From: Hymenoscyphus infarciens
Taxonomy: Eukaryota; Ascomycota; Leotiomycetes; Helotiales; Helotiaceae
NCBI GenBank assembly: GCA_001414345.1
Contig: LLCB01000041.1
Span: 124,001-188,000, forward strand
Length of the DNA stretch: 64,000 nt
Direction of reading: 5' to 3'
In this document: one piece after another, positions 1-10,537 of the stretch
Position numbering within the stretch: position 1 is the first letter of the stretch
Layout of the letters: each line of letters starts with the position of its first letter
Notes under the pieces: model-generated
Database searches by the model: none
The model's input: the letters and a program-made list of their open reading frames with translations, nothing else
What the model was told of the DNA's origin: nothing
Position numbers and translations under genes: made by a program

Positions 1-1837
1 ACGCGGCATTTTACCAGTGCCACCCTTCTGGGAAGATCAATAGACATAGATTGGCCCCAAGCGCGACGCTCATCGGGGATGAATCCAATCATGTCCATAC
101 CCTCCTCTTCGATCGCCATAATCCAATTCGAAAGGCTGCCTAGAACGAGCGAATCCAGCATCATTTCTCGCCGATGAGAGGATAGAAGAAGGGAGATAGC
201 TTGGCGTCGAAGATTTCCATCGCGGCATTTGGTCGCAGCAACGAATAGGGGTGCGATTATGCGAGATTCGAACGTGAAAATTTGTTTACCTAAAGATCCG
301 ATTATGAGTATTAAGTAGTTAAGTTTTGGACAACATGGAACTTGCCAGAGTTCTGATGGAATCTCGCTTCATAATCCAAAACCTCTCGACAAATATTGAC
401 TATGTACTGGAAGTATGGTTGAAGGAAATCCGTCGCTGTCTCTGTTGAGTTCAGGGTGAGTGTAAGTGCAATAATCATTGAAACCACCTTCAATTTGAAC
501 GAAGATGGCCTTCGCAATGGATGGCAGCTTTGATCCTCTGGTTCTCTTCCCACGAAAATAGTTAGAGCGGAAAGAAACAGGTGCAGTTGGTGGATCAGAT
601 GGTCTCTCAAATTTATCGTGAACTTTGGGATACTCTCCCAGGAAGAACCGGGAAGCGTGAGCGAGGAACGGTACCAGAACTTGAGACCTTCCCCACAGAA
701 GAACGTATGGTATCGCTTTGTTTCCTGCAAGTCCCTGAACGTGGCCGGAACCGAAACGTTTGGTAGCTGTGAGTCTATGTACACCATTGATCGATCCTCA
801 TCGGCAGCACCCATAATTGCTAGAGCTTGCACATCAGACTGAAAGAACATTCGCATGGCTACTTCGTTGGGGTCGCCCCGTTGATCGTCCAAGCTCGAAA
901 TATTCGTTGGGTACTGCCCTTCGTTGCCACTTTTGAAGATGAGCTTGCGAGCATAGCGGACATGCTGCATTGCGAATCCACCATTTCCAATGAAGGGTTC
1001 TAATCGGACGAGCACGAGGCACGCGATGATAATGTTGCATGTATCATTTGAAGTTTGGTTGGAAATTGCTTCCCGAAGGCCGCGGATAGCTTTCTCGTGC
1101 TGTTGTAATGCAAATTGTCTGTGAGCGCCTTCCCCCGAATCCGCGCTGATCAGATAGGTACCGTCTGGAGATTTTTGTGTACTCGCCATCAGAGCCCCCA
1201 AAGCCACAAGGGCATGGCGGATACAAGGAGTAGAAGTGCTCTCTTGAATTGCAACCCTTTTCCAGAAAAAAGAGTGGTCCCCTAACACGAGACTTTCGTC
1301 AACAAAATTCTGGAAGTATTGCAGTTCTTCCTGCTCGAGCTGACTTGATGTTTGTGGTGTGTGGCTAGGACTTCTGGCTAGTCGTACCATACTGGGAGAG
1401 CGAGAGCGAGGTTCGATAGAACGGGTGGAGTTGGTAGATCTTACAGATCTAGTCGAGGAAGAGCGCGCGGGAAATATTGGGGTAAGTGTAGCACTGCTAC
1501 TACTACTTGGGGCCGTGGTGACCGATGAAGAGTCGGTGTCCTGGTAACCATCACAGGTCCATCCGGATTTTGCACATCGAACACAGCCTGATTTTCGCGT
1601 GTCAGTTGATTGCTCTGCCCATTGTTAGAATGGAGGTAGGAAGTCTTACCAGGTCTCTCTTCTCCGCATTTGAGCCTTCGAATTCTGAGCAAAGAAGAAA
1701 ATTAGCACAGGAATATGAGCACAGGAATATGAGCACAAGTGGGAGGCAACGGGCACCTACTTGCAAGTAATACATCCGTTCTTGCTTCGAGGAGTTGAAG
1801 CCCGTTTCCTGGGAACTTTGACAGTAGAATCAGACAT
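1..1837 (-). CDS. Zn2Cys6 fungal transcription factor (3' end cut by window)
   Basis: This is a nuclear DNA-binding regulator of the fungal Zn2Cys6 class. I read four exons: 1761-1837, 1650-1684, 346-1587 and <1-289. The start ATG at 1835-1837 gives MSDSTVKVPRKRAS. Splicing exons 1-3 builds the complete cluster: GCITCK, then IRRLKCGEERP, then GCVRCAKSGWTCDGY. That supplies all six cysteines (CxxC, C, CxxC, C) within the first 55 residues. A Ser/Thr/Arg-rich linker follows, then a long helical region of the fungal-specific transcription factor type (Fungal_trans_2/DUF3468-like). Intron 3 (290-345) is in frame only with a GC donor (GCAAGT), joining NSG to KQIFTFESR. The reading continues off the left edge. 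A TATATA motif lies near 1948. The family usually regulates metabolism or development; the target genes are unknown. The finger is certain; the subfamily is inferred. Confidence 0.88.
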
Positions 1838-3045
1838 TCTAGGAAAGGGATGCTGTACGGTTTGGGTATGGTATCTCATCCGGTAGTCTGGGACACGGTG
1901 CCTGGGAGGAAAGTGGAAAGAACAAACTCTGGAAACATTGAATCAATATATAATCAAGGGACTGGCCGAGGTGGAAGTGTATATCGACTGCTCTTGGCCA
2001 AGAATATAGACCCTGTCAAGCCCCGTTGACAGCGGCGGCAAGACAAGGGCCCCGTCATCCTGGGAGAGTAATGGTGCAGGTGGTGTGCAGGAAGAAGAAG
2101 ACGGTCTCAAGAGCGGGTGAGGACTACCTCCCAGTCTTGGTCAGCAGAAGTACCCTCCCTACTGCCGGATGCATTGAAGGCTGTACTGTACACCTATTTA
2201 CTGTACACCCATTGGGAGACTTTGGACTTGTGAAAAATAGATGGGGAACTCGTCTAGACGGTGTATGAAGCCAGCTTTTCACAGTCACTCGACCGCAATG
2301 AGAGGAACCTGGTGTAGCCAAGGCAAACGCCAAAATCCCATCACCGGTATGAAGGGTAGGATGGAGGGGTATGCCATAGTATCGCAGGGGAATGGGAGGG
2401 TGCTGGAGTAAAGGTGCTAGAGTAAAGGAGCGACTCAATAGTAGACGGACAGGAGTTGGCTACCGCTAGGTCAGGTACATGTAGGTACAACTTCTCTGTC
2501 TGACGTCCTAATTGAGTAGTATCTAGGTTCCATTGCCGCTAGGGCTGAATATTCTCAAGCCAGCCGAGGTCAGCAACTGCTGCAAGCTCAAAAGGTTGTA
2601 CGACCCAGTTAGGTAATTTAAGTCAGCCAGCAGAGGACCCTCGCCAGTACTGCATCGATTCTTGCGCGGCTACTCCGGCGAAACGTATGGCTCCTGTGGC
2701 TTTCTGGATCGCTTCGAAAGTAGGAATGGAATCATTGAATACTTGGCAAAACCATGATTTAATATCGAGCGGAAAAGCCGGGTAGCAGAATGTTGTAGGT
2801 ACTGTAGGAATTAGATTCGGCTTTCGAGCTCAAGAGGATTTCAGGGGTATATGGTCATGTGATATTTACTACTTCTCCGGGTCTAGCCCGATTCGCTACC
2901 GAGACTAGACTTTTTACCTTTCCCCTCCAAACTTTGAAACCCCCACCAAAATCGACCACCTCGACTGCAACAGCGCCTCAACCCCACTGCTACCAACACA
3001 GAACCTACCTCTATTGCAGTATCCGCCCAAACTGAGGTCGGCAGC
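1838..3045. other. Intergenic, no gene recognised
   Basis: This 1.2 kb lies between divergent genes (the Zn2Cys6 factor to the left, DPH3 to the right). Short open frames on both strands around 2026-2438 have no recognisable protein features. The 160 bases before 3046 are C/T/A-rich and probably the DPH3 leader. Confidence 0.6.
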
Positions 3046-3376
3046 ATGGCAGAAAATATCTACGACGAGATTGAGATAGAGGACATGACCTACGATCCAG
3101 TCATCGGAATCTACCACTATCCCTGCCCCTGTGGCGACCGCTTTGAAATCGCCCTGGACGACCTTCGAGACAAGGAGGACATCGCAGTATGCCCCAGCTG
3201 CAGTCTGATGATCCGAGTAATCTACGAAGTGGTATGTCAAGCTTTGTCATTGTCCACCAAGAGGTCCCATCAGCGACTGACATGCATAGGATGAGCTCCC
3301 AAAGCCCGAGGAACAGAATCCTGCAGAAGCGACGGTGGCACCTCCTGCTCCAGCAGCCGCGCAAGTTACCGTCTAA
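3046..3376 (+). CDS. DPH3: Diphthamide biosynthesis protein 3 (CSL zinc finger)
   Basis: DPH3/KTI11 is a small electron-carrier protein. It works with the DPH1-DPH2 radical enzyme in the first step of diphthamide synthesis on eEF2, and in yeast also supports Elongator-dependent tRNA wobble modification. There are two exons, 3046-3231 and 3290-3376, giving 90 residues. The intron at 3232-3289 has a GTATGT donor and a GCATAG acceptor. The zinc or iron ligands are visible as the pair C27/C29 ([10 protein letters not shown]) and the pair C49/C52 ([10 protein letters not shown]). This is the CSL-type fold with the usual acidic N-terminus (YDEIEIEDM). The Ala/Pro tail (residues 63-90) is normal for filamentous fungi. 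The family is recognised directly; the role is from established knowledge. Confidence 0.96.
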
Positions 3377-4009
3377 ATAGGAATATATGCGGTATCACAA
3401 TATTTGGCGACGGGGAGGATACCAACCCGTCCCACAGGGAAGAGCCTTAGGCGCTATGCGTCAAGCCCGGAGAGGCTTCTCTCGCTTCCTTTACGAGTTA
3501 GAGGACATAATTGGACATCAAGGAACGTACCACCCAAGCCTCATTGGCAGTGGATAGAAGGAGCTGCAAGGCAAGCATCTGAGCACAGTTCACTGGTACG
3601 ATTTGAACACTCTTCAATGGGAGAACCCGTTTATCGGCGCTTGCTCATGGAAACCATGCGGTATAAAACGTACTGAAGGCTTTTCGAGTCATGCCAACAA
3701 CCATTAGCTGGAAGAACTCTGAACTGCATGGAAGAAGCTGCGGCTAAGACGGCCGATGAGTATGTCAAGAGGTATCGTGGTTTACATGCGTTGGTTGGAC
3801 TTGAAGCAGCGTATTATGTCAAAACACTTCATATTTAACCGTACCCGTCGCTGCAGCCTTTCTCCCGCCTCCGAATCTGGGGAGAGAATCGAGCTTATCG
3901 AGACGGCATAGGTACATGAAGTCAGAGAATGTCAATATAAAGATTGATTTGCAAACCAATAGCGTCTGGGATACCATGCGTCACCCTCATTGGAAGATCA
4001 ACTCAATAT
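3377..4009. other. Intergenic, no gene recognised
   Basis: This is sequence downstream of DPH3 and upstream of the MITE nest. A 90-codon frame at 3404-3676 shows no protein-family features and begins 28 bases after the DPH3 stop, so it is probably 3' untranslated sequence. Confidence 0.55.
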
Positions 4010-4106
4010 CATTATTGGAGTTTTGCTAAATCCCCTGACCCTTTTGACTAAATCGCCTGATCTAACCAAATTAGGATATTTTCCGTTCGCGAACACTACT
4101 AAAGTA

Positions 4107-4198
4107 CTATCCCCCCCCCTAAATAAAATGTAGAGTGCACAGACATTTAGCATGGCACAGCGGCCGTGCGCTTACATTTTATTTAGGGGGGGGGATAG
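4107..4198. mobile_element. TA-flanked C-tract MITE, copy 1
   Basis: This is a 92 bp near-palindromic element beginning CTATCCCC with a C run and then AAATAAAATGTA, mirrored at the other end. TA dinucleotides flank it at 4105-4106 and 4199-4200. A second copy, reversed relative to this one, lies at 38433-38523 and shares the internal GCGCACGG and TGTCTGTGCA blocks. TA flanks suggest mobilisation by a Tc1/mariner-type transposase. It sits inside the larger hAT-like element and so inserted later. Confidence 0.82.
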
Positions 4199-4215
4199 TA
4201 CAAAATCATATATCA

Positions 4216-4284
4216 CTAACCCTTATCCCTAGCCCTAACCCATACCCGATCCCTAACCCTAACTAACCCTAACTAACCCTAACC
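4216..4284 (+). repeat. Interstitial telomere-like repeats (CCCTAA)n
   Basis: About 70 bases of degenerate CCCTAA units occur here, including repeated CCCTAACTAA variants. This is the complement of the TTAGGG telomere repeat of filamentous fungi. The tract lies inside the hAT-like MITE, next to the small MITE, and not at a chromosome end, since unique genes flank both sides. Confidence 0.8.
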
Positions 4285-4622
4285 TCAAAAACTAGGTTAC
4301 TATCCCTTAGAATAGAGAATTAGTGTTATACCGGCGTGATAAGAGTGCCTAATCGGGTTAGAGTCAGGCGATTTAGTCAAAAGGGTCAGGCGATTTAGCC
4401 AAAGCCCATTATTGCATTACGATGCATCGCTTTGCCGTGTCATTACCGTGCATTTAAAATTGGAAACTCCACCACCCGAGACCAACGTTGTACATCAAAC
4501 ATCATAAAGACGAGATTCAAAATACCTCGCTTCCGTAAAATACCATTCCCGGACTGTGTAAAGAGCCCACGTCACCTATCAAAACAGCCACCGCTACTGC
4601 ATCCTCACAATTCATCTCCCAG

Positions 4623-5334
4623 CTAGGCTTCCTCAGACATAATCACACCCACCTCTGACGCTAAAAGGTCATCCAAGGAGGATCCATCACGCAAGTATAT
4701 CCACTGCCCCGAACCGGTGTCTTCTTTGGAATCCTGTCCTTCGCCGGTTACAACAAAATCGTAGCGTTTTGGGCCGGAAACGGGAGATGAGAGCCAGATT
4801 TGTTTGTTTGGAGGTTGTTTGTTGATCACATATGTCCTATTCTCTGGCATGTTCAGCGTGAGAACCCCGGCCTGTAAGATACGAGCATACGTTAGCATAC
4901 TCTCAACCTGCCTGCTATGAGGCTCGCTGGACAAGCAAGGTTCCGCATACACTGTATTCCACATCAATGCCCTCCTTCTCCTCTGCCATCTCCTCGAGCT
5001 TCTCGATAAGACTATCCAGATATTGGTCGCTCAATTCGTTGTATTCCTCGGCGGTAAGGTCCAGTGGTGCTGAGGCTATGGTTTGGGGTTCAGCGACTTT
5101 GGGTTGCGGATTCTCACTCTCTGGCGACAGACCTTTGGACATGGGAGTGGTGGTTGAGAAGGAGAGTTTGCCCAGTGATCGGCTCGCTCGGAATGGCCTC
5201 CTCGTTGATGCAACTGTGATGGTGGATTGGCTGGCAATGGAGGCTCTCCCAATGGCGGCGGAGTGGAATCCTGCTCGCGGTCCGACCTGGCGGGCCATGC
5301 GGCCTGCGGTTCGTGTAATTGTTGTACGTGACAT
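4623..5334 (-). CDS. YFH1: Frataxin, mitochondrial
   Basis: Frataxin is the matrix protein that assists iron-sulphur cluster assembly on the NFS1-ISU scaffold complex. There are two exons: 4951-5334 (a start nine bases upstream, at 5343, is also possible) and 4623-4871. The intron is 4872-4950 (GTATGC donor, CTTACAG acceptor). The product is about 210 residues. The first ~85 residues are rich in Arg, Ser and Ala without acidic residues, as in a matrix-targeting peptide. The frataxin domain follows: [20 protein letters not shown], an acidic first helix, and then, across the splice, [34 protein letters not shown] and a C-terminal helix. The acidic ridge used for iron binding is visible ([16 protein letters not shown]). 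It is divergent from AP-3 sigma with a 366 bp shared upstream region. The family call is very secure. Confidence 0.96.
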
Positions 5335-5700
5335 CTTAATCAAGAGTGGCTAGAGACGTCGATAAGCTTCAATTGGCGGTCGTATTGCCCTGGATTGATG
5401 CAGATGTTGGGAGAGGATGGAGATGGAGATGGGGATGGCTTGCGTTTGTGATATACGAGAAGCTTAAAGTTCCTGGCCCTGACCTGAGGTGACGGGAGCT
5501 ACCCCACGTTCTTCCTCGTACTAGTACCCGCCGGCCGCTATGCGCTTGCTTGCCGCCTTCAGCCTTCCGGGTGCCAAGTCTAGCCTCAACTGCCCAAACC
5601 ATCACAACCCCATTTCTCATCTGAATAGCTTCACTTCTGCACGGGTACCGACCATCTTTGGGTCTATACGCACGACGAAATTGCATAAGGAGCAACCACC
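5335..5700. promoter_or_regulatory. Bidirectional upstream region, frataxin / AP-3 sigma
   Basis: These 366 bases separate two divergent start codons and must hold both 5' leaders and promoters. I see no clear TATA box. Near 5500-5540 there is a GC-rich patch with a palindromic GCCGGC. Confidence 0.5.
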
Positions 5701-6338
5701 ATGATCAACGCCGTTCTGGTATTCAACAACGCTGGCCAGCCTCGGCTGACAAAATTCTACACTCAACTGGTATGTTCCTCTCCTTCATGACCCCGCTACG
5801 AAGCATCTATTCCAGATATCTCTAACGCTAATCTAATCTCTAGGAAACATCCGTCCAGCAACGATTAATTTCCGAAATCTTCACACTGGTCTCTAACCGC
5901 CCTGCCGGATCCTGCAACTTCCTCCCACTCCCCCCTCTTCTTGCCAGCTCCGGCACCTCTCACACCTCTTCCACCACACACAATGATACCCCATCACTCG
6001 TAACCTACCGGCACTACGCCACCCTCTATTTTATTATCATCTCCACCTCGACCGAATCCCCCCTCGCCCTCATCGACCTCATACAAGTCTACGTCGAAGC
6101 GCTGGATCGCCTATTCGAGAATGTCTGCGAGCTAGACCTGATTTTCAATTTCGAGACGCTGCATACAACGCTAAGTGAGATGGTGGTGGGGGGTGTAGTG
6201 ATAGAGACTCAGCTGGAACGGGTGGTCGAAGGGGTGAGGGCCCAGGGTAAGGTTGCAAAGAGGCCTGTGAATGAGGGGAGGAGCGGTGGCGGGTTGGGTA
6301 TGGGGATGGGCGGTAATTTTGCCTGGGCGGGACGGTGA
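5701..6338 (+). CDS. APS3: AP-3 adaptor complex small (sigma) subunit
   Basis: This is the sigma subunit of the AP-3 adaptor, which sorts cargo from the Golgi or endosome directly to the vacuole. Exon 1 (5701-5769) encodes MINAVLVFNNAGQPRLTKFY, the characteristic first strand and helix of a longin-fold sigma adaptin. Exon 2 (5844-6338) continues ETSVQQRLISEIFTLVSNRP and CNFLPL, then YRHYATLYFIIISTSTESPL, and ends in helices with LIQVYVEALDRLFENVCELD. The product is 187 residues, close to family length. A Ser/Thr-rich insert (SSGTSHTSSTTHNDTPS) sits between strands, and a Gly-rich tail ends the protein. The intron (5770-5843) has a GTATGT donor and a CTAAT branch-like motif before the acceptor. 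Identification as AP-3 rather than AP-1 or AP-2 sigma rests on the first 25 residues. Confidence 0.93.
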
Positions 6339-9300
6339 AGAAAGAGATGGTGGAAGCTTCTTTTGGGCCCTTGCCTGTGGCTGGAGCAGTTTTCCATCTC
6401 GAACACGATAATTTATACTTCCACAATCAGAAATCTTACGGGGTTGGGGGTGTGAGCGGGTTGATGGCTTGGAAGTTTAGACACAAGGGTGGGAAGAATC
6501 TTTGAACCCGAGAGCGCGAGTAGATTCGGAATTTAGATCCTTTAGAGATTCACGGTGACAGGGTCACGAATGGCACAAGGAAGGTTTTGTTATCAGGGTA
6601 CATGGACGTCGTCGGGTTTACTCGTACGGAGTACCATGGGGGCCAAGGGCGTGCAGTTGCAAAACGGAAGCGGGGACATCCGGACCGGCAAGCAAGTGTG
6701 GGAAAGAGAGGTATAAAACAAAATACTCGTAGGGCAACAAAATCCCCTGCACATGCGTAAATTGTTTGAGGAATCGGTGACGGATTAGGAAACCTCAAGG
6801 CCACGCCGTTGCCACGAGTTTTAAAGGATCAGCATCTCACCACCATTGCAGTGACTGCAACACAAGTATACCTTTTCCCAAATGGGTCTCTTACTGAGTC
6901 CTGATGAATCATAGGTCTAAAATGGCAACAAGGTTCTAATTCGTGGCACCGTAATTCCAGGCCTGTAGGCCACGGATGTCTTGGCATGATAATGTGTGGG
7001 TGAGGTTCATTCATTATCAGGAATAGATCATAGCGAAAAAGCTTGGGGTTTTTTGTTTCTGCCTAACTGTACGAACGTATAGCTACTGGTAGGTTATGTC
7101 ATCTATCTAATTGTTCAATGGGATCCAGCTCGCGCTTAGTCGCTCGGTTAGGGAGCCGAGGGGTAAGAAATTCTTTCAACATAACACGTAAGCGTAGACG
7201 CGGCAGCGCTTAGAATAACCAATTGTACCTTGCGATTGGCTCCTTGTAATTGTTACGAGTTGAATCTTCTAGCTTTGGTTATTATTTATTAATTCTTTGA
7301 AGCTATTTCCCCATTTAGCAACCTGGTATAGGATCCGGAATAAGGCTGAGGAAATAAGCCTTTACTTCATCCCAGGCATAACAATTACTACAGATTTTGT
7401 GGGCTACCAGGGTTTTTGGTCGATTTTCATGGGGGTTCCTTTCGCTTCTGCCGTAAGTAATTGTTATGCCTGGGACGAAGTAGTGTGCCGTCTACCTAGT
7501 CGATCCTCCTTGTACGTAAGTCGACATGAACGTTTAAAGCCCTCTCATTGAGTACATCGTAAAGATTTGCAGATGTGGTTAAATTAAACTACTGGAGATA
7601 CGAGGGATCGAGCAAAAGGAAGACCTTTGGGATCCTTGAAGCCGGGACTCGATCCCGGGACCTTGCCGTTTCCTTGAAAGCTTTTTTGGGATTCATGTAC
7701 GGTCTCTCTTTGGGAATTTTGTAACAGGGGCATTGAAGATAACTTCTATCTTCTCGGAGTTTAGAGATCGGAGTTGTTTGGGACGAGGGCGGGCGAGGTA
7801 GGGTCCCAATCCCGAGTTGTCTCAACCCAAGAAGGAATAGAGTTGGATTTAGGGCTGGACTGGGATATGCTTACTTGCTCTACCGGCGTGGATGCCGCGT
7901 CATGAATTTAAGTTGAAGAACTACGAAACTCATATTTCTCTCTCCTGGTTTTAGCGAAAGTCGAAATCAATACAGGAAGTATGAAAAACGCCTGATGAAC
8001 ATCCTGATAAATATTGAATGACAAATAGGACAATCATGGACCCAGGATTAGCTCAGCACGCTTCCTTCCGAAGGACTCTGGACTATCAGGTGTATCAATG
8101 AACCCTTATGATTCGATGAACCTTGAGTATCACATTGAATTCCAAGAATTGTGAACAGTTGGGTGCGGCCCGGTACATCACCTCCCAACCGAGTGTAAAT
8201 ACGCAAACAAGAGGATCGCATCAATTATGGCAACTACCTACCAGGAAACAAAAAAGTACGATTACGGATGATGAAACAACTCGTCGTTGTTTACCGCGTT
8301 CGTCACATCCACTTTCCAAGAATCGGTAGAGAAATAGGTAATTGACGAGAACAGCTTTCTTTACCCCGCTCCTTCCCCATATGCAACCGTCCTGTTTTTG
8401 TCTTACTCAATGGACAATGCTTCATAACCCAGTCGCTCGATGCGGAGAACCAAATGTGACCTTGGCACATTAGGCTACAGTGTTTGAAGAAACATTCTCC
8501 CTCTAGAAAGAGCAGTTAAATGAAAGCTGAAAAAGGCTGTCTCTATTCCAAGATAACTCTGTCTCAACCCTAGTACGTTTTGGCTCTTTCTTCGTTCCCC
8601 GATCAGTCATAAGGCCGTAAAGTCCGCAAGCAATGGATATGTACAGCAATGGCACAATACACCGGGTTCATCTTTTGCCGAATTTCCACAACAGCGGGAA
8701 TAACACGCAAATGGGACTATTTCCATGTATAGACTAATTTCGGCTTCATACCTGAGGCTTTCATTCTCGGCATTGTCTTCTATAAAACTCTTTTGATGTT
8801 GATAACGTTCAAAGTATGCACGAGACTTTCACCGCATATTCCCCTTTCGGGTTGTATCATTGGCCATGAGGCGAAGCACGTAAAACTGCACACGAAAACA
8901 AGGTTACGTTCGTCAGCGGTCTATCCGCGTCCAGCATACCAAAGCAGTGAGAAGGTTCCCTCTCCTTGGGTCAATATTTACAGGCGCTGAGCCACGATCG
9001 TCTGACATGATATGTAGAAGCTTTAAAAATATTGCCAACACGGTCACCGGTCAGGTGATACGTGGCGCCGTTTTGGGGTCGAAATCGAGTAAGTCGGAAC
9101 CCGTAAATGCTGACATACTGCAAACATGAATAATAATAAGCGGTGTAGTCTGCTGCATGAGAAAACAGCCCCGGATAGTGTAAAAGAAAACGCGAGGCAA
9201 TAAATCTTGTTTCTACCAACATCATTGCGCTTAGACAGGGGATTTCCATCCGACTTTGGTACGGAGTACAGAGAATGCCCAGACCAAGTATGGTCGGTCT

Positions 9301-9888
9301 GCCTCGCCTACGGAAAGATTGCAGATGAGAATTCATATGCCAATTGAAATCACGATTTGACACTCGTCATTGGCCTAGACCCGATCACTGCCATCACATC
9401 TACCTTCCATATTTCTAGAATAGAATAAAATTGCGTTGCAAGAAATATTAGGACTGATCAATGCGTATGGGCGGAGTTTGTTGGTACTTCCAACATGAAA
9501 GCCTCTTCATCCCGTTCAAAACGAAACGAAACAACAGATGTTGGTTATATTCGAACCTTAAAAAAGACGCATCACGCACAAAAAACTCCATCTGAATGCA
9601 ACGCAACTGGAATACGCCCATGGCTGGTGCCAACAAAAATGAAACTGCCACATAAAAACGTAGGTCAAACAATTATAGAACAACGCGGATCCCGGTAATA
9701 CGACGATAGAGAGGGGATGAAGAATCAATTCCCAGATCCAGCAACAGGGGAGCCCTCATCTGGTCCGGTTCCAGGTCTTCGCCGTACATCATCCCTCGAC
9801 CATATTGACCCAACCATGCCAAAGAACCATTTTCGTACCTTGAATATATCAGCAAGTGATCGGACAAGAAAGGACTATGCCATTGGCA
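6339..9888. other. Gene-poor stretch, 3.5 kb
   Basis: I could not build a convincing gene here on either strand. Open frames are short, unspliceable into anything recognisable, and lack family motifs. It contains one long inverted repeat (7363-7482). A TATAAAAC motif near 6712 has no matching gene. Untranslated RNA or 3' UTR of the flanking genes is possible. Confidence 0.5.
7363..7482. repeat. Inverted repeat, 27-bp arms (hairpin or MITE remnant)
   Basis: The left arm 7363-7389 begins TACTTCATCCCAGGCATAAC. The right arm 7456-7482 is its reverse complement with one mismatch (A versus G). The loop is 66 bases. I find no clear target duplication and no other copy in the window. Confidence 0.7.
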
Positions 9889-10270
9889 TCATACCGCATG
9901 GAACGGTGGTTTCGTCTGGTCGCTACTCGTCTCTGTATTCCAATCTAAGAAAAGTACTCCATATATCGTTACAACTGCGTCATTGAAACCGTTAACATGT
10001 GTCCCTTCTATAGCAGAACTTCTCCTGGATAAACCCACAAACAATCGATCCAAATTGTACCAGCTTGACAGCTTTTGTCCATCTCGGCCGTGCCCACTTT
10101 AACTTTGATCTCCTCTTGAACTTGCGCTCGAGTCTGAACTGGTGTTTAGGGTTGATATTCGAAAAGTCTGGAGGCCATGAATGTTTCGCTTTGTAAGGAT
10201 TCGTGTATATGTAGGGCGCCGATTGCCGCACCGTAGCTTGCGCAGTTCTGCGAACTAGTGTTGGCAACAT
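9889..10270 (-). CDS. Small conserved fungal membrane protein, probably mitochondrial
   Basis: This is a two-exon gene, 10039-10270 and 9889-9974, intron 9975-10038 (donor GTGGGT, acceptor CGCAG), giving 105 residues. The start at 10270 gives MLPTLVRRTAQATVRQSAP, a basic and Ser/Thr-rich N-terminus with no acidic residues, typical of mitochondrial import. A basic block follows (HQFRLERKFKRRSKLKWARP). Splicing then completes one hydrophobic segment, GSIVFVTIYGVLFLDW, near the C-terminus. An upstream in-frame ATG at 10324 would add 18 residues. I believe this layout is shared by an uncharacterised small protein of many ascomycetes, but I cannot name it. Mitochondrial location is inferred. It is divergent from leucyl-tRNA synthetase, 267 bp away. 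Confidence 0.75.
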
Positions 10271-10537
10271 TGTCGTTGTTGATGCGCAACGTTGATTGGA
10301 GATCTCTCGATGCTCGCTCTTCAAGAAGCTCGAAGCTCGAAGCTCGGGAGCTTTGCTGCCTCAGGCTGCATTGACTTTCAGGCATCCATAATATCCCTGC
10401 TGGCCATCAACCCCACCAAATAAATTTTGGGTGTTTGACTCAGTCCAAGGTGAGTCGAGGACGGCGAACAACACCAGAAACAAGACTACAAATAAACCCA
10501 TTCAACACCCTCGATCGCCATTCAAGTAACCACAATC
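10271..10537. promoter_or_regulatory. Bidirectional upstream region, small protein / leucyl-tRNA synthetase
   Basis: These 267 bases lie between divergent start codons. A tandem CGAAGCTCGAAGCTCG motif lies near 10330-10346. The leucyl-tRNA synthetase start has a good context (aatcATGG). Confidence 0.45.

Larger units (their letters stand above)
4018..4406. mobile_element. hAT-like MITE with 8-bp target duplication
   Basis: This is a 389 bp non-coding element with imperfect terminal inverted repeats of about 55 bases. The left end (from 4018) and the reverse complement of the right end (to 4406) share the core CTGACCCTTTTGACTAAATC, with GCTAAATC nearer the tips. It is flanked by the direct 8-mer CATTATTG at 4010-4017 and 4407-4414, which is the target-site length of hAT transposons. 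It carries a smaller MITE (4107-4198) and telomere-like repeats (4216-4284) inside. There is no transposase, so it is non-autonomous. The superfamily is inferred from target-site length only. Confidence 0.75.

Noticed and set aside
2026..2438. Overlapping frames on both strands (80 and 104 codons)
   Set aside because: They mirror each other on opposite strands and show no family features or start context.
4216..4284. Chromosome end or telomere fusion
   Set aside because: Housekeeping genes lie close on both sides and the tract is short, degenerate and inside a transposable element.
7630..7665. B-box-like GGATCGAGTCC on minus, suggesting a tRNA
   Set aside because: The T-arm stem is good, but no A box, anticodon arm or pairing acceptor stem can be found at the right distance upstream.
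8971..9363. 130-codon frame on minus
   Set aside because: Composition is rich in Tyr, Arg, Ser and Cys with no domain, no splice partner and no codon bias. It is probably a chance frame in the gene-poor stretch.
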